Positions 24,505-32,778 of a stretch of 54,037 nucleotides of DNA are shown in pieces. The translations under genes and the position numbers were made by a program. The notes below the pieces were generated by a model. That model worked only from the letters and a program-made list of their open reading frames with translations, ran no database searches and was not told where the DNA came from. The first letter of the stretch is position 1. Every line of letters starts with the position of its first letter. Source of the DNA: Mycobacterium alsense (GTDB taxonomy: Bacteria; Actinomycetota; Actinomycetes; Mycobacteriales; Mycobacteriaceae); the NCBI RefSeq assembly GCF_002086635.1, contig NZ_MVHD01000040.1, positions 1 to 54,037 of the forward strand. Direction: 5' to 3'.

Positions 24505-25859
24505 TCCACGTGCACTGGTGGCTCTTCGTCCTGTCTTTTGCGGCGGGGCTTGGGCTGACGCTTGCCCTGACGCTGCGGCGGGTCAAACGCCGAGTGCCGG
24601 TGGAGGCGCGGGCGAATGGGTCCGCCGCCGATGCGATTAAGAGGCGCGAGCCGCCGCCGACGAAGACTCCGCCCCCGTACGAGTTCTCCGCGGCCGACGA
24701 GCCGGCTGGAGACGAGGCCCCGACGAACGTCGTCCCCGTCGAGCAGGAGTCACCGACGACGGCGATTCCGGTCGAGGAGCCGACGACGGCGATACCGGTC
24801 GAGGAGGAGTTCGAGGCGGCGGAGGCGCCGGTCGAGGAGGCCTCGGCGGAGGCCCGCTTCGAGCTGGACCTGTTGGCCACGATTCCCGTCGAACACGAGC
24901 ACCCCACGACCGTGATGCCCGTCGAGCAGGGGTTCGAGGCGGCGGAGGCGCCTGCCGAGGAGGAGGCCTCGGCGGAGGTCCGCGTCGAGGAGGAGCCGTC
25001 GGCGACGGAAACCCCTGCCGAGCAGGCGGAGATCCCCGACGAGCACGAGTTCGAGGCGGCGGAGGCGCCTGCCGGGGAGGAGGCCCCGGCGGGGGTCCGC
25101 GTCGAGGAGGAGCCGTCGGCGACGGAAACCCATGCCGGGCAGGCGGAGATCCCCGTCGAGCACGAGTTCGAGACGGCGGAAATTCCCGTCGAGCACGAGC
25201 CGCCCACGATGGAGATCCCCATCGATCACGAGCCGCCGACGACCGTGATCCCCGTCGAGCACGATTTCGACACGGCCAGGATCCCGGTCACGGAAGAGGA
25301 GGCGACCGGCCCCGTCGCGAAACAGGCTCCGCGGAAAAGGTTTTCGTTCATCCGGCGGTTCCTGTCGAAGAGGACGCCCGCCGACCAAGAGCCGCCGGCG
25401 GCCAAGCGCCCGGCGCCGAAGAAGGCGCCGCCGAAGGGGGCTCGCCGGCCCGCCGCACCCGCAAGGAAGGTGCCGGGTGCGAGGAAGGTGCCGCCGAAGA
25501 GACTTCCGCCGGGCAAGAAGCTGCCGCCGCGAAAGGCGCCGCCGGCCAAGGGTCGTCCCGTGAAGCGGGCGCCGGGCGCCAAGCAGCCGCCGATGAAGAG
25601 GGCGCCGCGCGCCAAGGAGTCGCCCACCCAGCGGATGCCCGTGTTGCCGTACGAACCCTACGGCCCGGGTTCCGCGCGCGCCACCCCCGACGGCGGCGGA
25701 CCGGCGGGATGGTTTGTGAAGGGCCGTTCGGACACGCGGCTCTACTACACCCCCGACGATCCGACCTACGATCCGACCGTCGCCCAGGTCTGGTTCAAGG
25801 ATGAGGAATCCGCGCTGCGGGCGTGTTTCACGCCGTGGCGCAAGAGTTCGCGGAGGTAA
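24501..25859 (+). CDS. arfC: ArfC, sunset-domain variant with large acidic/basic repeat insertion
   Basis: A 452-aa protein; the M. tuberculosis ArfC I recall has about 175 aa. Residues 1-27 hold the membrane anchor (HVHWWLFVLSFAAGLGLTLAL). Residues about 75-275 are a degenerate acidic repeat built around [I/V]PVE[H/Q]E units, including two tandem 39-residue copies starting FEAAEAPA. Residues about 285-375 are Lys/Arg/Pro-rich (for example KLPPRKAPPAKG). Residues 379-452 are the conserved C-terminal sunset-type domain with WFVKGRSDTRLYYTPDDPTYDPT and ALRACFTPWRK. The insertion separates the anchor from the conserved domain by a charged linker. Confidence 0.92.
   Translation: MIHVHWWLFVLSFAAGLGLTLALTLRRVKRRVPVEARANGSAADAIKRREPPPTKTPPPYEFSAADEPAGDEAPTNVVPVEQESPTTAIPVEEPTTAIPVEEEFEAAEAPVEEASAEARFELDLLATIPVEHEHPTTVMPVEQGFEAAEAPAEEEASAEVRVEEEPSATETPAEQAEIPDEHEFEAAEAPAGEEAPAGVRVEEEPSATETHAGQAEIPVEHEFETAEIPVEHEPPTMEIPIDHEPPTTVIPVEHDFDTARIPVTEEEATGPVAKQAPRKRFSFIRRFLSKRTPADQEPPAAKRPAPKKAPPKGARRPAAPARKVPGARKVPPKRLPPGKKLPPRKAPPAKGRPVKRAPGAKQPPMKRAPRAKESPTQRMPVLPYEPYGPGSARATPDGGGPAGWFVKGRSDTRLYYTPDDPTYDPTVAQVWFKDEESALRACFTPWRKSSRR
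24933..25166 (+). repeat. 117-bp tandem duplication inside arfC
   Basis: Bases 24933-25049 and 25050-25166 are near-identical copies, each encoding a 39-residue unit that starts FEAAEAPA and ends IPxEHE. They differ at a handful of codons, so the duplication is fairly recent and in frame; copy number could vary among strains. Confidence 0.85.
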
Positions 25860-25900
25860 CACCCGGCTCAGGCCCGCGCGCCAAGCCGGGGCCGCGAGCT

Positions 25901-27241
25901 TTAGGTAGGCGCCGGGAGGCGCAGCAGCAGCCGCGCTCCGCCCAGTGGGCTGTCCTCGAGCGAGGCCGTTCCGCCGTGCAGCTGGGCCTGCTGGGCCACC
26001 AGCGCCAGGCCCAGGCCCGAACCCGATTGCGAGGCCGTCGACCCGCGGGAGAACCGCTCGAACACCAACTCGCGCTCGCCCTCCGGAATCCCGCTGCCGT
26101 TGTCGTCGACGGCGATCTCTACCCCGGCCCGCGAGCTGACCGCCGAGAGCTGAACCTTGGTGGCGCCGCCGTGTTTGACGGCGTTGGCGATCGCGTTGTC
26201 GACGGCAAGGCGCAGCCCGGCCGGCAGCCCGACGATGATGCAGGTCGGCGACGGGGTCAACGAGACGTCGAGGTCGGGATAGACGCGCATGGCGTCGTGG
26301 GCGGCGCGGTCGAGCAGTTCGGTGATGTCGACCGGCACGTGGTCGTCGGACGTGGACAATTCGCCCTGGGCCAACCGCTCCAGGGCGCTCAGGGTGGCCT
26401 CGATCCGCGACTGGGTGCGTATCACGTCGTTGAGCACTTCCTTGCGCTGGTCGTCGGACATGTCCAGCGTGGACAGCACCTCGAGGTTGGTCCGCATCGC
26501 GGTCAGCGGACTGCGCAGCTCGTGGGCCGTCACCGCCGAGAAGTCGCGGGCCGAGGCGAGGGCGTCCTTGGTGCGGTTCTGCTCGTTCCAGATGCGCTGC
26601 AGCATGCCGCGCATCGCCTCGGCGATTTCGACTGCCTCGGTGGCGCCGTGCACTTCGACCCGCGGTGCCTCGTCCCCGGCGTCGATCGATCGCGTCTGCT
26701 GGGCGAGCTGTTTGAACGGGCGCACCGCGAATGCGGCCAGCAGCCAGGCGAATACGGCTGCCGCGCCGATGGCGAAGCCGCAGATCAGCAGCACCCTGCG
26801 ATGCAGGTTGTTGGTCTCGGCGATGGTGGCGTCATACGTCGCGCCCACGGCGAGCGAGGTCGTCTCGGGTCCGGGAATCTCCACGGTGCGCACCCGATAG
26901 CGCACGCCTTTGACGTAGGTGTCGGCGTAGTCGACGTCCAGCTTGGGCAGCGTGACGTCGGAATTGGACTTGACCTGGTCGCCGCGGCGGACGGTCATGA
27001 TGGCGTCGCGGTTGTTGGGCGAACGCGGGATCTCGTCCAGGCCGCGCGGCAGAAATGGGATCGCGAAACCCGCGGCCTCGTCCAGGCGGCGGTCCAGCCG
27101 TTCCTTGCGGTCATTGGTGATGCCTACCCAGACGACGGTGCCCACAATGAGCACCGGGATCGCGGCGCCAATGGCCGTCGCGACCACCACCCGGGTTCGC
27201 AGCGAAGGCGTGCGGGCAAAGATCCGCGACAGAAGATTCAT
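25901..27241 (-). CDS. prrB: Sensor histidine kinase PrrB
   Basis: Membrane sensor kinase of the essential PrrAB system, 446 aa. TM1 is at about residues 18-38 (VVVATAIGAAIPVLIVGTVVW) and TM2 at about 150-172 (RVLLICGFAIGAAAVFAWLL), with an extracytoplasmic sensor region between. The phosphoacceptor box is FSAVTAHELRSPLTAMR, followed by ATPase boxes with AIANAVKHGG (N), DDNGSGIPEGE (G1), FERFSRGS (F) and SGSGLGLALV (G2). The ATG at 27241 is the start used in M. tuberculosis. It lies ten bases after prrA. Confidence 0.95.
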   Translation of the reverse strand: MNLLSRIFARTPSLRTRVVVATAIGAAIPVLIVGTVVWVGITNDRKERLDRRLDEAAGFAIPFLPRGLDEIPRSPNNRDAIMTVRRGDQVKSNSDVTLPKLDVDYADTYVKGVRYRVRTVEIPGPETTSLAVGATYDATIAETNNLHRRVLLICGFAIGAAAVFAWLLAAFAVRPFKQLAQQTRSIDAGDEAPRVEVHGATEAVEIAEAMRGMLQRIWNEQNRTKDALASARDFSAVTAHELRSPLTAMRTNLEVLSTLDMSDDQRKEVLNDVIRTQSRIEATLSALERLAQGELSTSDDHVPVDITELLDRAAHDAMRVYPDLDVSLTPSPTCIIVGLPAGLRLAVDNAIANAVKHGGATKVQLSAVSSRAGVEIAVDDNGSGIPEGERELVFERFSRGSTASQSGSGLGLALVAQQAQLHGGTASLEDSPLGGARLLLRLPAPT

Positions 27242-27251
27242 GGCGATCTGG

Positions 27252-27962
27252 TCACTGCATGCGCAGCACAAACCCTACGCCGCGCACGGTGTGCAGCAGC
27301 CTTGGGCCGCCGTTGGCCTCCAGCTTGCGGCGCAGATACCCGATGAACACGTCGACGACGTTGGTGTCGGCGGCGAAGTCATAGCCCCACACCAGTTCCA
27401 GCAGCTGCGCGCGGGACAGCACCGCGGTCTTGTGCTCGGCCAGCACCGCCAGCAGGTCGAACTCCCTCTTGGTCAGGTCGACGTCGACGCCGTTGACCCG
27501 GGCGCGCCGGCCGGGGATGTCGACCTCCAACGGACCCACCGTGATGGTCTCCGAGGAAGACGTCGCCGTCGAGCCGCGGCGGCGCAGCAGCGCCTTCACC
27601 CTGGCGACCAGCTCGGCCAGCACGAACGGCTTGACCAGGTAATCGTCGGCGCCGGCCTCCAGCCCGGCCACCCGGTCGTCGACCGAGCTGCGCGCCGACA
27701 GCACACAGACCGGCACGTCGTTGTCCATGGCCCGCAGCGCCGTGACGACGCTGACGCCATCGAGAACGGGCATGTTGATGTCGAGCACGATGGCGTCCGG
27801 GCGCGTCTCGGTGGCGCTGCGCAAGGCCTCGGCCCCGTCGACCGCCGTCGACACCTCGAATCCGGAGAGGCGCAATCCACGTTCCAGCGACGCGAGCACG
27901 TCGGAGTCGTCGTCGACGACCAAAACCCGGGGCGAGGTGGGACCAGTGTCCATGCCGCCCAT
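27252..27962 (-). CDS. prrA: Response regulator PrrA
   Basis: OmpR-family response regulator of 236 aa, first gene of prrAB. The receiver domain has the acidic pocket DDD at 17-19, the phosphorylated Asp61 in IVLDINMP, and the conserved VKPF Lys. The C-terminal winged helix contains LTKREFDLLAVLAEH and VDVFIGYLRRKLE. Known roles in M. tuberculosis include early intracellular growth, hypoxia and redox responses. Sequence is almost identical to the tuberculosis protein as I recall it, as expected for an essential regulator. Confidence 0.96.
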   Translation of the reverse strand: MGGMDTGPTSPRVLVVDDDSDVLASLERGLRLSGFEVSTAVDGAEALRSATETRPDAIVLDINMPVLDGVSVVTALRAMDNDVPVCVLSARSSVDDRVAGLEAGADDYLVKPFVLAELVARVKALLRRRGSTATSSSETITVGPLEVDIPGRRARVNGVDVDLTKREFDLLAVLAEHKTAVLSRAQLLELVWGYDFAADTNVVDVFIGYLRRKLEANGGPRLLHTVRGVGFVLRMQ

Positions 27963-28043
27963 TTTGCCGGATTGTCGACGTTGGCTGCGGGAGGCCGACG
28001 GCGGCTCGCCGCGGGATTGTCGAGTGCTCCGGATCCCGGCTGC

Positions 28044-29300
28044 TCAGGCCGCGCCGACGGGGGCGGGAACCGGGGCCGCGGTGTCGTCGACGCGGCGCAG
28101 CACGGACCTGAACCCGAGCCAGATGATCAGCGATCCCAGCGACAGCGCGCCCAGCGCCGCGAACGCAGCGGGGAATCCGAAGTGCTGGGCGACAACGCCG
28201 CCCAGCACGGGACTGAGTGCCCCGCCGAGCCCTTGTGCGGCCATGATGGCGCCCTGGCCGACGTTGACGTGGCCGGTGCCGTCGAGGATGCGGGCCACCA
28301 GGCCCGGGACCGCCACCGACAGCATGCCCGTGCCGATCCCGTCGAGCACCTGCACCGGGATCACGCCCCAGGTGGTGACGATGCAGGCGGCTAGCACTGC
28401 GCGTACCGGGAGGGCGGTGAACGCGATCAGGATCACCAGCCAATAGCCGCGTGCCTGGGCCAGCCGCATCGCGGCCAGCGAGGTGACGATCATCACCGCC
28501 TGCGCGACGACCACGGTGCTGGCCACCGTGATAAACGGATCGGCGTGGGTGGCCACCACCGCCAGCCCGTAGAGCGGCAGCATCGCCGCGTTTCCCAGGT
28601 AAAACAGCACCAGGGCAGCGGCCAGCGCCAGCAGCGGCCGAGACTCGAGCAGCACGCGCATCTTTTTGACCGGAGCCTGGTCCGCGGCCCGGGCCTCGCC
28701 GCGCGCGACATGGTGGTCGATGCGACCGGCCGGGATGGCCAGCACTGACATGATGGTCACCACCGCGAACCCGGCGGCCAGCCAGAACACGCCGGCGTAT
28801 CCGAACAGCCGGCCAAGCAGGCCGGAGGCGGCGGCGCCGACCATGTTGCCGGCGTGGTTGTATGCCTGGTTCCGGCCGTTTTGGCTCGTGAAGCCGGCCT
28901 GGCCCACCAGGCCTAGCGTGATGCCGATCACGGCGGGGGCGATCATCGCCCCGGAAATGCACATGACGGCCTGCGCGGCGGCGATAACCCAGAAATGCCG
29001 AGACGTCAGGATCACCGCCGAAGCCGCGACGGCGGCCAGGCCTACCACGATGACACAGGCTCGCTTGCGTGTTGTGGCATCGACCAGCGCCCCCGCCGGT
29101 GCCACCGCGAGCATGCCGACGATCGCGCCCAGCGTGATCACCGCGCCGATGGCGCCGGTGGTCCAGCCGCGGGCGGACAGCAAGACACCCAGAAAGGGGC
29201 CCATGCCGGCCTCCATGTCGGCCATGAAGAAATTCACCGCCTGCAGTGCGGCCCGATCGCGAGCACGTGCCTGAGGCGTCGGCGCATCCCGGTTCGGCAT
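28044..29300 (-). CDS. MFS transporter
   Basis: A 418-aa major facilitator protein with about 12 hydrophobic segments. The MFS loop motif is recognisable as AGALVDATTRKRACVI, and NQAYNHAGNMVGAAASGLLG lies in a central helix. Substrate unknown; it lies divergent to a glycosyltransferase and glucosidase operon, so a sugar or glycan precursor is possible but unproved. ATG 29300 is preferred because the longer frame (to 29372) would run into the promoter of the divergent operon. No such gene lies here in M. tuberculosis. Confidence 0.88.
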   Translation of the reverse strand: MPNRDAPTPQARARDRAALQAVNFFMADMEAGMGPFLGVLLSARGWTTGAIGAVITLGAIVGMLAVAPAGALVDATTRKRACVIVVGLAAVAASAVILTSRHFWVIAAAQAVMCISGAMIAPAVIGITLGLVGQAGFTSQNGRNQAYNHAGNMVGAAASGLLGRLFGYAGVFWLAAGFAVVTIMSVLAIPAGRIDHHVARGEARAADQAPVKKMRVLLESRPLLALAAALVLFYLGNAAMLPLYGLAVVATHADPFITVASTVVVAQAVMIVTSLAAMRLAQARGYWLVILIAFTALPVRAVLAACIVTTWGVIPVQVLDGIGTGMLSVAVPGLVARILDGTGHVNVGQGAIMAAQGLGGALSPVLGGVVAQHFGFPAAFAALGALSLGSLIIWLGFRSVLRRVDDTAAPVPAPVGAA

Positions 29301-29372
29301 GCCCTGATTTTCACGGAGCACCGACGGCTCGGTGCAAGTCTTCGGCGGCAGCGTCGGGGGGACCCGCCTCAC

Positions 29373-29401
29373 TTGGCGAACGGCCGCCGCATGAGCATAA
29401 T
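29373..29401 (+). promoter_or_regulatory. Sigma-A-type promoter of the glycosyltransferase operon
   Basis: TTGGCG (29373-29378), 17 bases, CATAAT (29396-29401): a good match to TTGACA-N17-TATAAT. The expected start of transcription (about 29408) lies inside the CIRCE element, a repression-type arrangement. Confidence 0.6.
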
Positions 29402-29427
29402 TAGCACTCGTAGGCTGAGATTGCTAA
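29401..29427. promoter_or_regulatory. CIRCE element (HrcA operator)
   Basis: TTAGCACTC-N9-GATTGCTAA; the CIRCE consensus is TTAGCACTC-N9-GAGTGCTAA, so 17 of 18 arm positions match with the correct 9-base spacer. HrcA uses this site to repress groES/groEL in many bacteria including mycobacteria. Here it covers the -10/start region of an operon for a glycosyltransferase and a debranching-type hydrolase, and lies 100 bases from the divergent MFS start. Confidence 0.85.
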
Positions 29428-29462
29428 CGCGTGTGATGAGTAGTTGAAGGAGGGAAACGTCA

Positions 29463-30647
29463 ATGCGCGGCGCCGATTTCGCCCTGCCGATCGACATCTC
29501 CGATTCCGGTCGTCCCATCCGGATCGTGCTCGTCGCACCGCCCTATTTCGATATCCCGCCGACCGGATACGGCGGAGTGGAGGCCGTCGTCGCCGACCTC
29601 GCCGACACGCTCGTCGCCCGGGGACACCGGGTCACACTGCTCGGTGCCGGCGCAGACGGCACGGCCGCCCAGTTCGTCCCGCTGTGGGAGCGCATCATGC
29701 CCGACCGGCTGGGACAGCCCTACCCGGAAGTCATGCACGCGTTGAAGGTACGCAGCGCAATCGCCCGGATCGCCGCAATCGACGGCGTCGATATCGTGCA
29801 CGACCACACCTTCGCCGGCCCGATGAATGCGCCGGCCTACCATGCGCTGGGAGTGCCCACGGTAGTCACCGTGCACGGCCCCATCGACGACGACCTCTAC
29901 CCCTACTACCGGGAACTCAGCACCGACGTGGGCCTGGTGGCCATCAGCGACCGTCAGCGGGAACTGGCCCCCGACTTCAATTGGATCGGCCGGGTGCACA
30001 ACGCCCTGCGGGTCGAGGAGTGGCCGTTCCAAGCCGAAAAGGACGACTACGGGCTGTTTCTGGGACGGTTCGCCCCGTACAAGGGCGCCCACCTGGCGCT
30101 AGAGGCGGCCCACGAAGCCGGCCTTCCGCTGGTGCTCGCGGGTAAATGCAGCGAGCCCGACGAGAGGGAGTACTTCGAGGACTGCGTCCGGCCGTTGCTG
30201 ACCGACAACGACCACGTGTTCGGTGAGGCCGATGCGGTCAGCAAGCGGAAGCTGTTGGCGCGGGCGCGTTGCCTGCTGTTCCCGATCCTGTGGGAAGAGC
30301 CGTTCGGCATCGTCATGATCGAGGCGATGGTCTGCGGTACGCCCGTCGTCGCGTTGCGCGGTGGTGCCGTACCTGAAGTGGTGCTCGACGGCGTGACGGG
30401 CGTGGTCTGTGACCGCCCCGAGGAACTGCCCGCCGCGATCGACCGGGCCCAATCCCTTGATCCGCAGGCCTGCCGACGGCACGTCGCCGCCAATTTCGGT
30501 GTCGCTCAGTTCGGCGCGGCGTACGAGCAGATCTACCGCGACGTCCTGCATCAGGCGTCCGGCGCTCGTCGCATGAGGTCTGCAAGCCTCGTCGAATCCC
30601 GTCGGCGCGGCAACGCCGTCCACGACTTCAGGAAGGCCACCGCGTGA
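29463..30647 (+). CDS. GT4-family glycosyltransferase
   Basis: A 394-aa retaining GT-B glycosyltransferase. The N-terminal domain begins IRIVLVAPPYFDIPPTGYGGVEAVVADLA, the GT4 acceptor-domain G-loop, and the C-terminal domain carries LGRFAPYKGAHLAL and the nucleotide-sugar motif EEPFGIVMIEAMVCGTPVVAL (E-x7-E). Donor and acceptor are unknown. A strong AAGGAGGG site precedes the ATG. It is first gene of a CIRCE-controlled operon with the debranching-type hydrolase, which starts within its stop codon. The last 35 residues are basic and look like an extension. Confidence 0.92.
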   Translation: MRGADFALPIDISDSGRPIRIVLVAPPYFDIPPTGYGGVEAVVADLADTLVARGHRVTLLGAGADGTAAQFVPLWERIMPDRLGQPYPEVMHALKVRSAIARIAAIDGVDIVHDHTFAGPMNAPAYHALGVPTVVTVHGPIDDDLYPYYRELSTDVGLVAISDRQRELAPDFNWIGRVHNALRVEEWPFQAEKDDYGLFLGRFAPYKGAHLALEAAHEAGLPLVLAGKCSEPDEREYFEDCVRPLLTDNDHVFGEADAVSKRKLLARARCLLFPILWEEPFGIVMIEAMVCGTPVVALRGGAVPEVVLDGVTGVVCDRPEELPAAIDRAQSLDPQACRRHVAANFGVAQFGAAYEQIYRDVLHQASGARRMRSASLVESRRRGNAVHDFRKATA

Positions 30648-32770
30648 CCGTGCCAACGGCACTCAACAGCGGCGCTCCCGTCTCGATCGGCCTGGGCAGC
30701 GAGACGGTGACCCTTATCGAGGGTGGGACGTTCTGTTTGTCCGACCGGCACGGAGACGTGTCCGTCGGTACCTCCCACGGATTGTTCTTCCGCGATGCGC
30801 GGGTGCTGTCTCGGTGGGAACTGAGGGTGGACGGCCATGTCGCCGAGTCCTTGACCGTCGAGTCGACCGAGGGGTTCGCGGCCCAGTTCATCCTGCGCAG
30901 GGCCCCGGCCCCGGGCCGCGCGGACAGCACGCTGCTGGTGGTCCGGGAGCGTCTGGTCGGCGACGGCCTACGGGAAACGATTCAGCTGCACAACCTGGAC
31001 AAAGAGAGCACCGTGGTGTTTCTCGAACTGCACGTCGACGCCGACTTCGCCGACCTGTTCGCGGTCAAGGAGGGACGCGCGCCGGCGGCGGGCGCGGAGA
31101 AGACGGTGGTTGGGGGGGAGCTGGTGCTGCGCGGGCGGGCCGACAACGTGCGCGGCCTGACGGTGGCGGCAACCGGTGATCCGGTGGTGCTGCCCGGGTC
31201 GCTGGGTTGGCGGGTGGTGGTGCCGGCCGGAGGGCAGTGGCAAACCGAGGTCATGGTCCAGCCGACCTGGGCCAACCGCAAGATCCGAAGCCGCTTCCCG
31301 CGTGGCGAGAATGTGCAGTCCAGCGCGCCGGCCCGCAAGATCGAGACGTGGCGCTACACCTCGACCACGGTCGAGACCGACCACGCCGTTTTGGCCCGGG
31401 TACTGCGCCAGACCGAAAGCGACCTGGGAGCCCTGCTCATCCAGGACGAGGACGGTCGTAGCCGGCCGTACGTCGCGGCCGGTGCGCCCTGGTTCATGAC
31501 CCTGTTCGGCCGGGACAGCTTGCTCACCGCCTGGATGGCGCTTCCGCTGGACGTGGGGCTCTCCGTCGGCACCCTGCAGCGGCTTGCGGCTTCGCAGGGG
31601 CGACGCGTCGACGCGTTCACCGAAGAAGAGCCTGGCCGCATCATGCATGAAATAAGGCGGGGGCCGGCCAGCGCCGACGTGTTGGGCGGCAGCGTCTACT
31701 ACGGCACGGCCGACGCCACCCCGCTGTTCGTGATGCTGCTTGCCGAATCCTGGCGGTGGGGCGCCGACGAAGCGGTTGTTCGATCGTTGCTGTCCGCGGC
31801 CGACGCCGCGCTGACCTGGGCTGAGCAGTACGGCGACCGCGACGGCGACATCTTCATCGAATACCAGCGCGCCACCGACCGGGGCCTGATCAACCAGGGC
31901 TGGAAGGACAGCTTCAACGGCATCAACGACGCCGCCGGTCACGTCGCCGAACCGCCGATCGCGCTGTGCGAAGTGCAGGGCTATTTGTATGCGGCGCTGT
32001 TGTCACGGGCCGAACTCGCCGACGCGCTGGGCGATGCCGCCCACGCGGCGCGGCTGCGCGAGCGTGCGCGCCGGTTGCAAACCCGGTTCGCCGAGGCGTT
32101 CTGGCTGCCGGAAAAACGTTGCTACGCGGTGGCGCTGGACGGACACAAGCGACCGGTGGACGCGTTGACCAGCAATGTCGGCCACTGCCTATGGACCGGC
32201 ATCGCGACTGACGAGCATGCCGCGGCCCTGGTGGAGCGGCTGTCCGGCGCCGAGATGGACTCCGGATTCGGATTGCGCACACTGGCCACCACCATGGGTG
32301 CCTATAACCCCATGAGCTACCACAACGGCTCGGTGTGGCCGCATGACACCGCGATCGCGGTGGCCGGCTTGCTGCGCTATCGTCATGTGCCCGGCGCAGT
32401 GGCACTGGCCGAACGGTTGACGGCCGGCCTGCTTGATGCGGCAACGGCATTCGGTGGGCGCCTCCCCGAGCTGTTCTGCGGGTTCCCCCGTTCACGGTTC
32501 GCGTCGCCGGTGCCCTACCCCACTTCGTGCTCACCGCAGGCATGGGCCAGCGCCGCACCCCTGCTGCTGCTGCGGTCATTCTTGGCCCTCGACCCGCACG
32601 TACCGAATCGCACACTGTCGGTGTCGCCGCAGTTGCCCGCGGAGTGGGGCAGGGTGGTGCTGACCAATCTGCGGCTGGGCGATGCGACCGTCCAGATCGA
32701 TGCAGAGGGCGAGAAGGCTGACATTCATGGCGTGGGCGATGACTGGCAGCTGGTGACGCCGTCGGGCTAA
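30644..32770 (+). CDS. Glycogen-debranching-type amylo-alpha-1,6-glucosidase family protein
   Basis: A 708-aa cytoplasmic glycoside hydrolase. The N-terminal domain (about residues 20-220, beginning TLIEGGTFCLSDRHGDVSVGTSHGLFFRDARVLS) is the debranching-enzyme N-terminal beta domain; the rest is an (alpha/alpha)6 barrel with GAPWFMTLFGRDSLLTAWMAL, NQGWKDSFNGINDAAG and the signature YHNGSVWPHDTAIAVAGLLR. Members act on alpha-glucans or related oligosaccharides; the exact linkage is not known. The GTG overlaps the glycosyltransferase stop in a GTGA, so both should be expressed together under the CIRCE promoter. Confidence 0.9.
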   Translation: MTVPTALNSGAPVSIGLGSETVTLIEGGTFCLSDRHGDVSVGTSHGLFFRDARVLSRWELRVDGHVAESLTVESTEGFAAQFILRRAPAPGRADSTLLVVRERLVGDGLRETIQLHNLDKESTVVFLELHVDADFADLFAVKEGRAPAAGAEKTVVGGELVLRGRADNVRGLTVAATGDPVVLPGSLGWRVVVPAGGQWQTEVMVQPTWANRKIRSRFPRGENVQSSAPARKIETWRYTSTTVETDHAVLARVLRQTESDLGALLIQDEDGRSRPYVAAGAPWFMTLFGRDSLLTAWMALPLDVGLSVGTLQRLAASQGRRVDAFTEEEPGRIMHEIRRGPASADVLGGSVYYGTADATPLFVMLLAESWRWGADEAVVRSLLSAADAALTWAEQYGDRDGDIFIEYQRATDRGLINQGWKDSFNGINDAAGHVAEPPIALCEVQGYLYAALLSRAELADALGDAAHAARLRERARRLQTRFAEAFWLPEKRCYAVALDGHKRPVDALTSNVGHCLWTGIATDEHAAALVERLSGAEMDSGFGLRTLATTMGAYNPMSYHNGSVWPHDTAIAVAGLLRYRHVPGAVALAERLTAGLLDAATAFGGRLPELFCGFPRSRFASPVPYPTSCSPQAWASAAPLLLLRSFLALDPHVPNRTLSVSPQLPAEWGRVVLTNLRLGDATVQIDAEGEKADIHGVGDDWQLVTPSG

Positions 32771-32778
32771 CGCCGTGT

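Noticed and set aside
24720..25290. CRISPR-like or noncoding repeat array
   Set aside because: The repeats keep the arfC frame, have codon-multiple periods and no spacers; they encode the ArfC linker.
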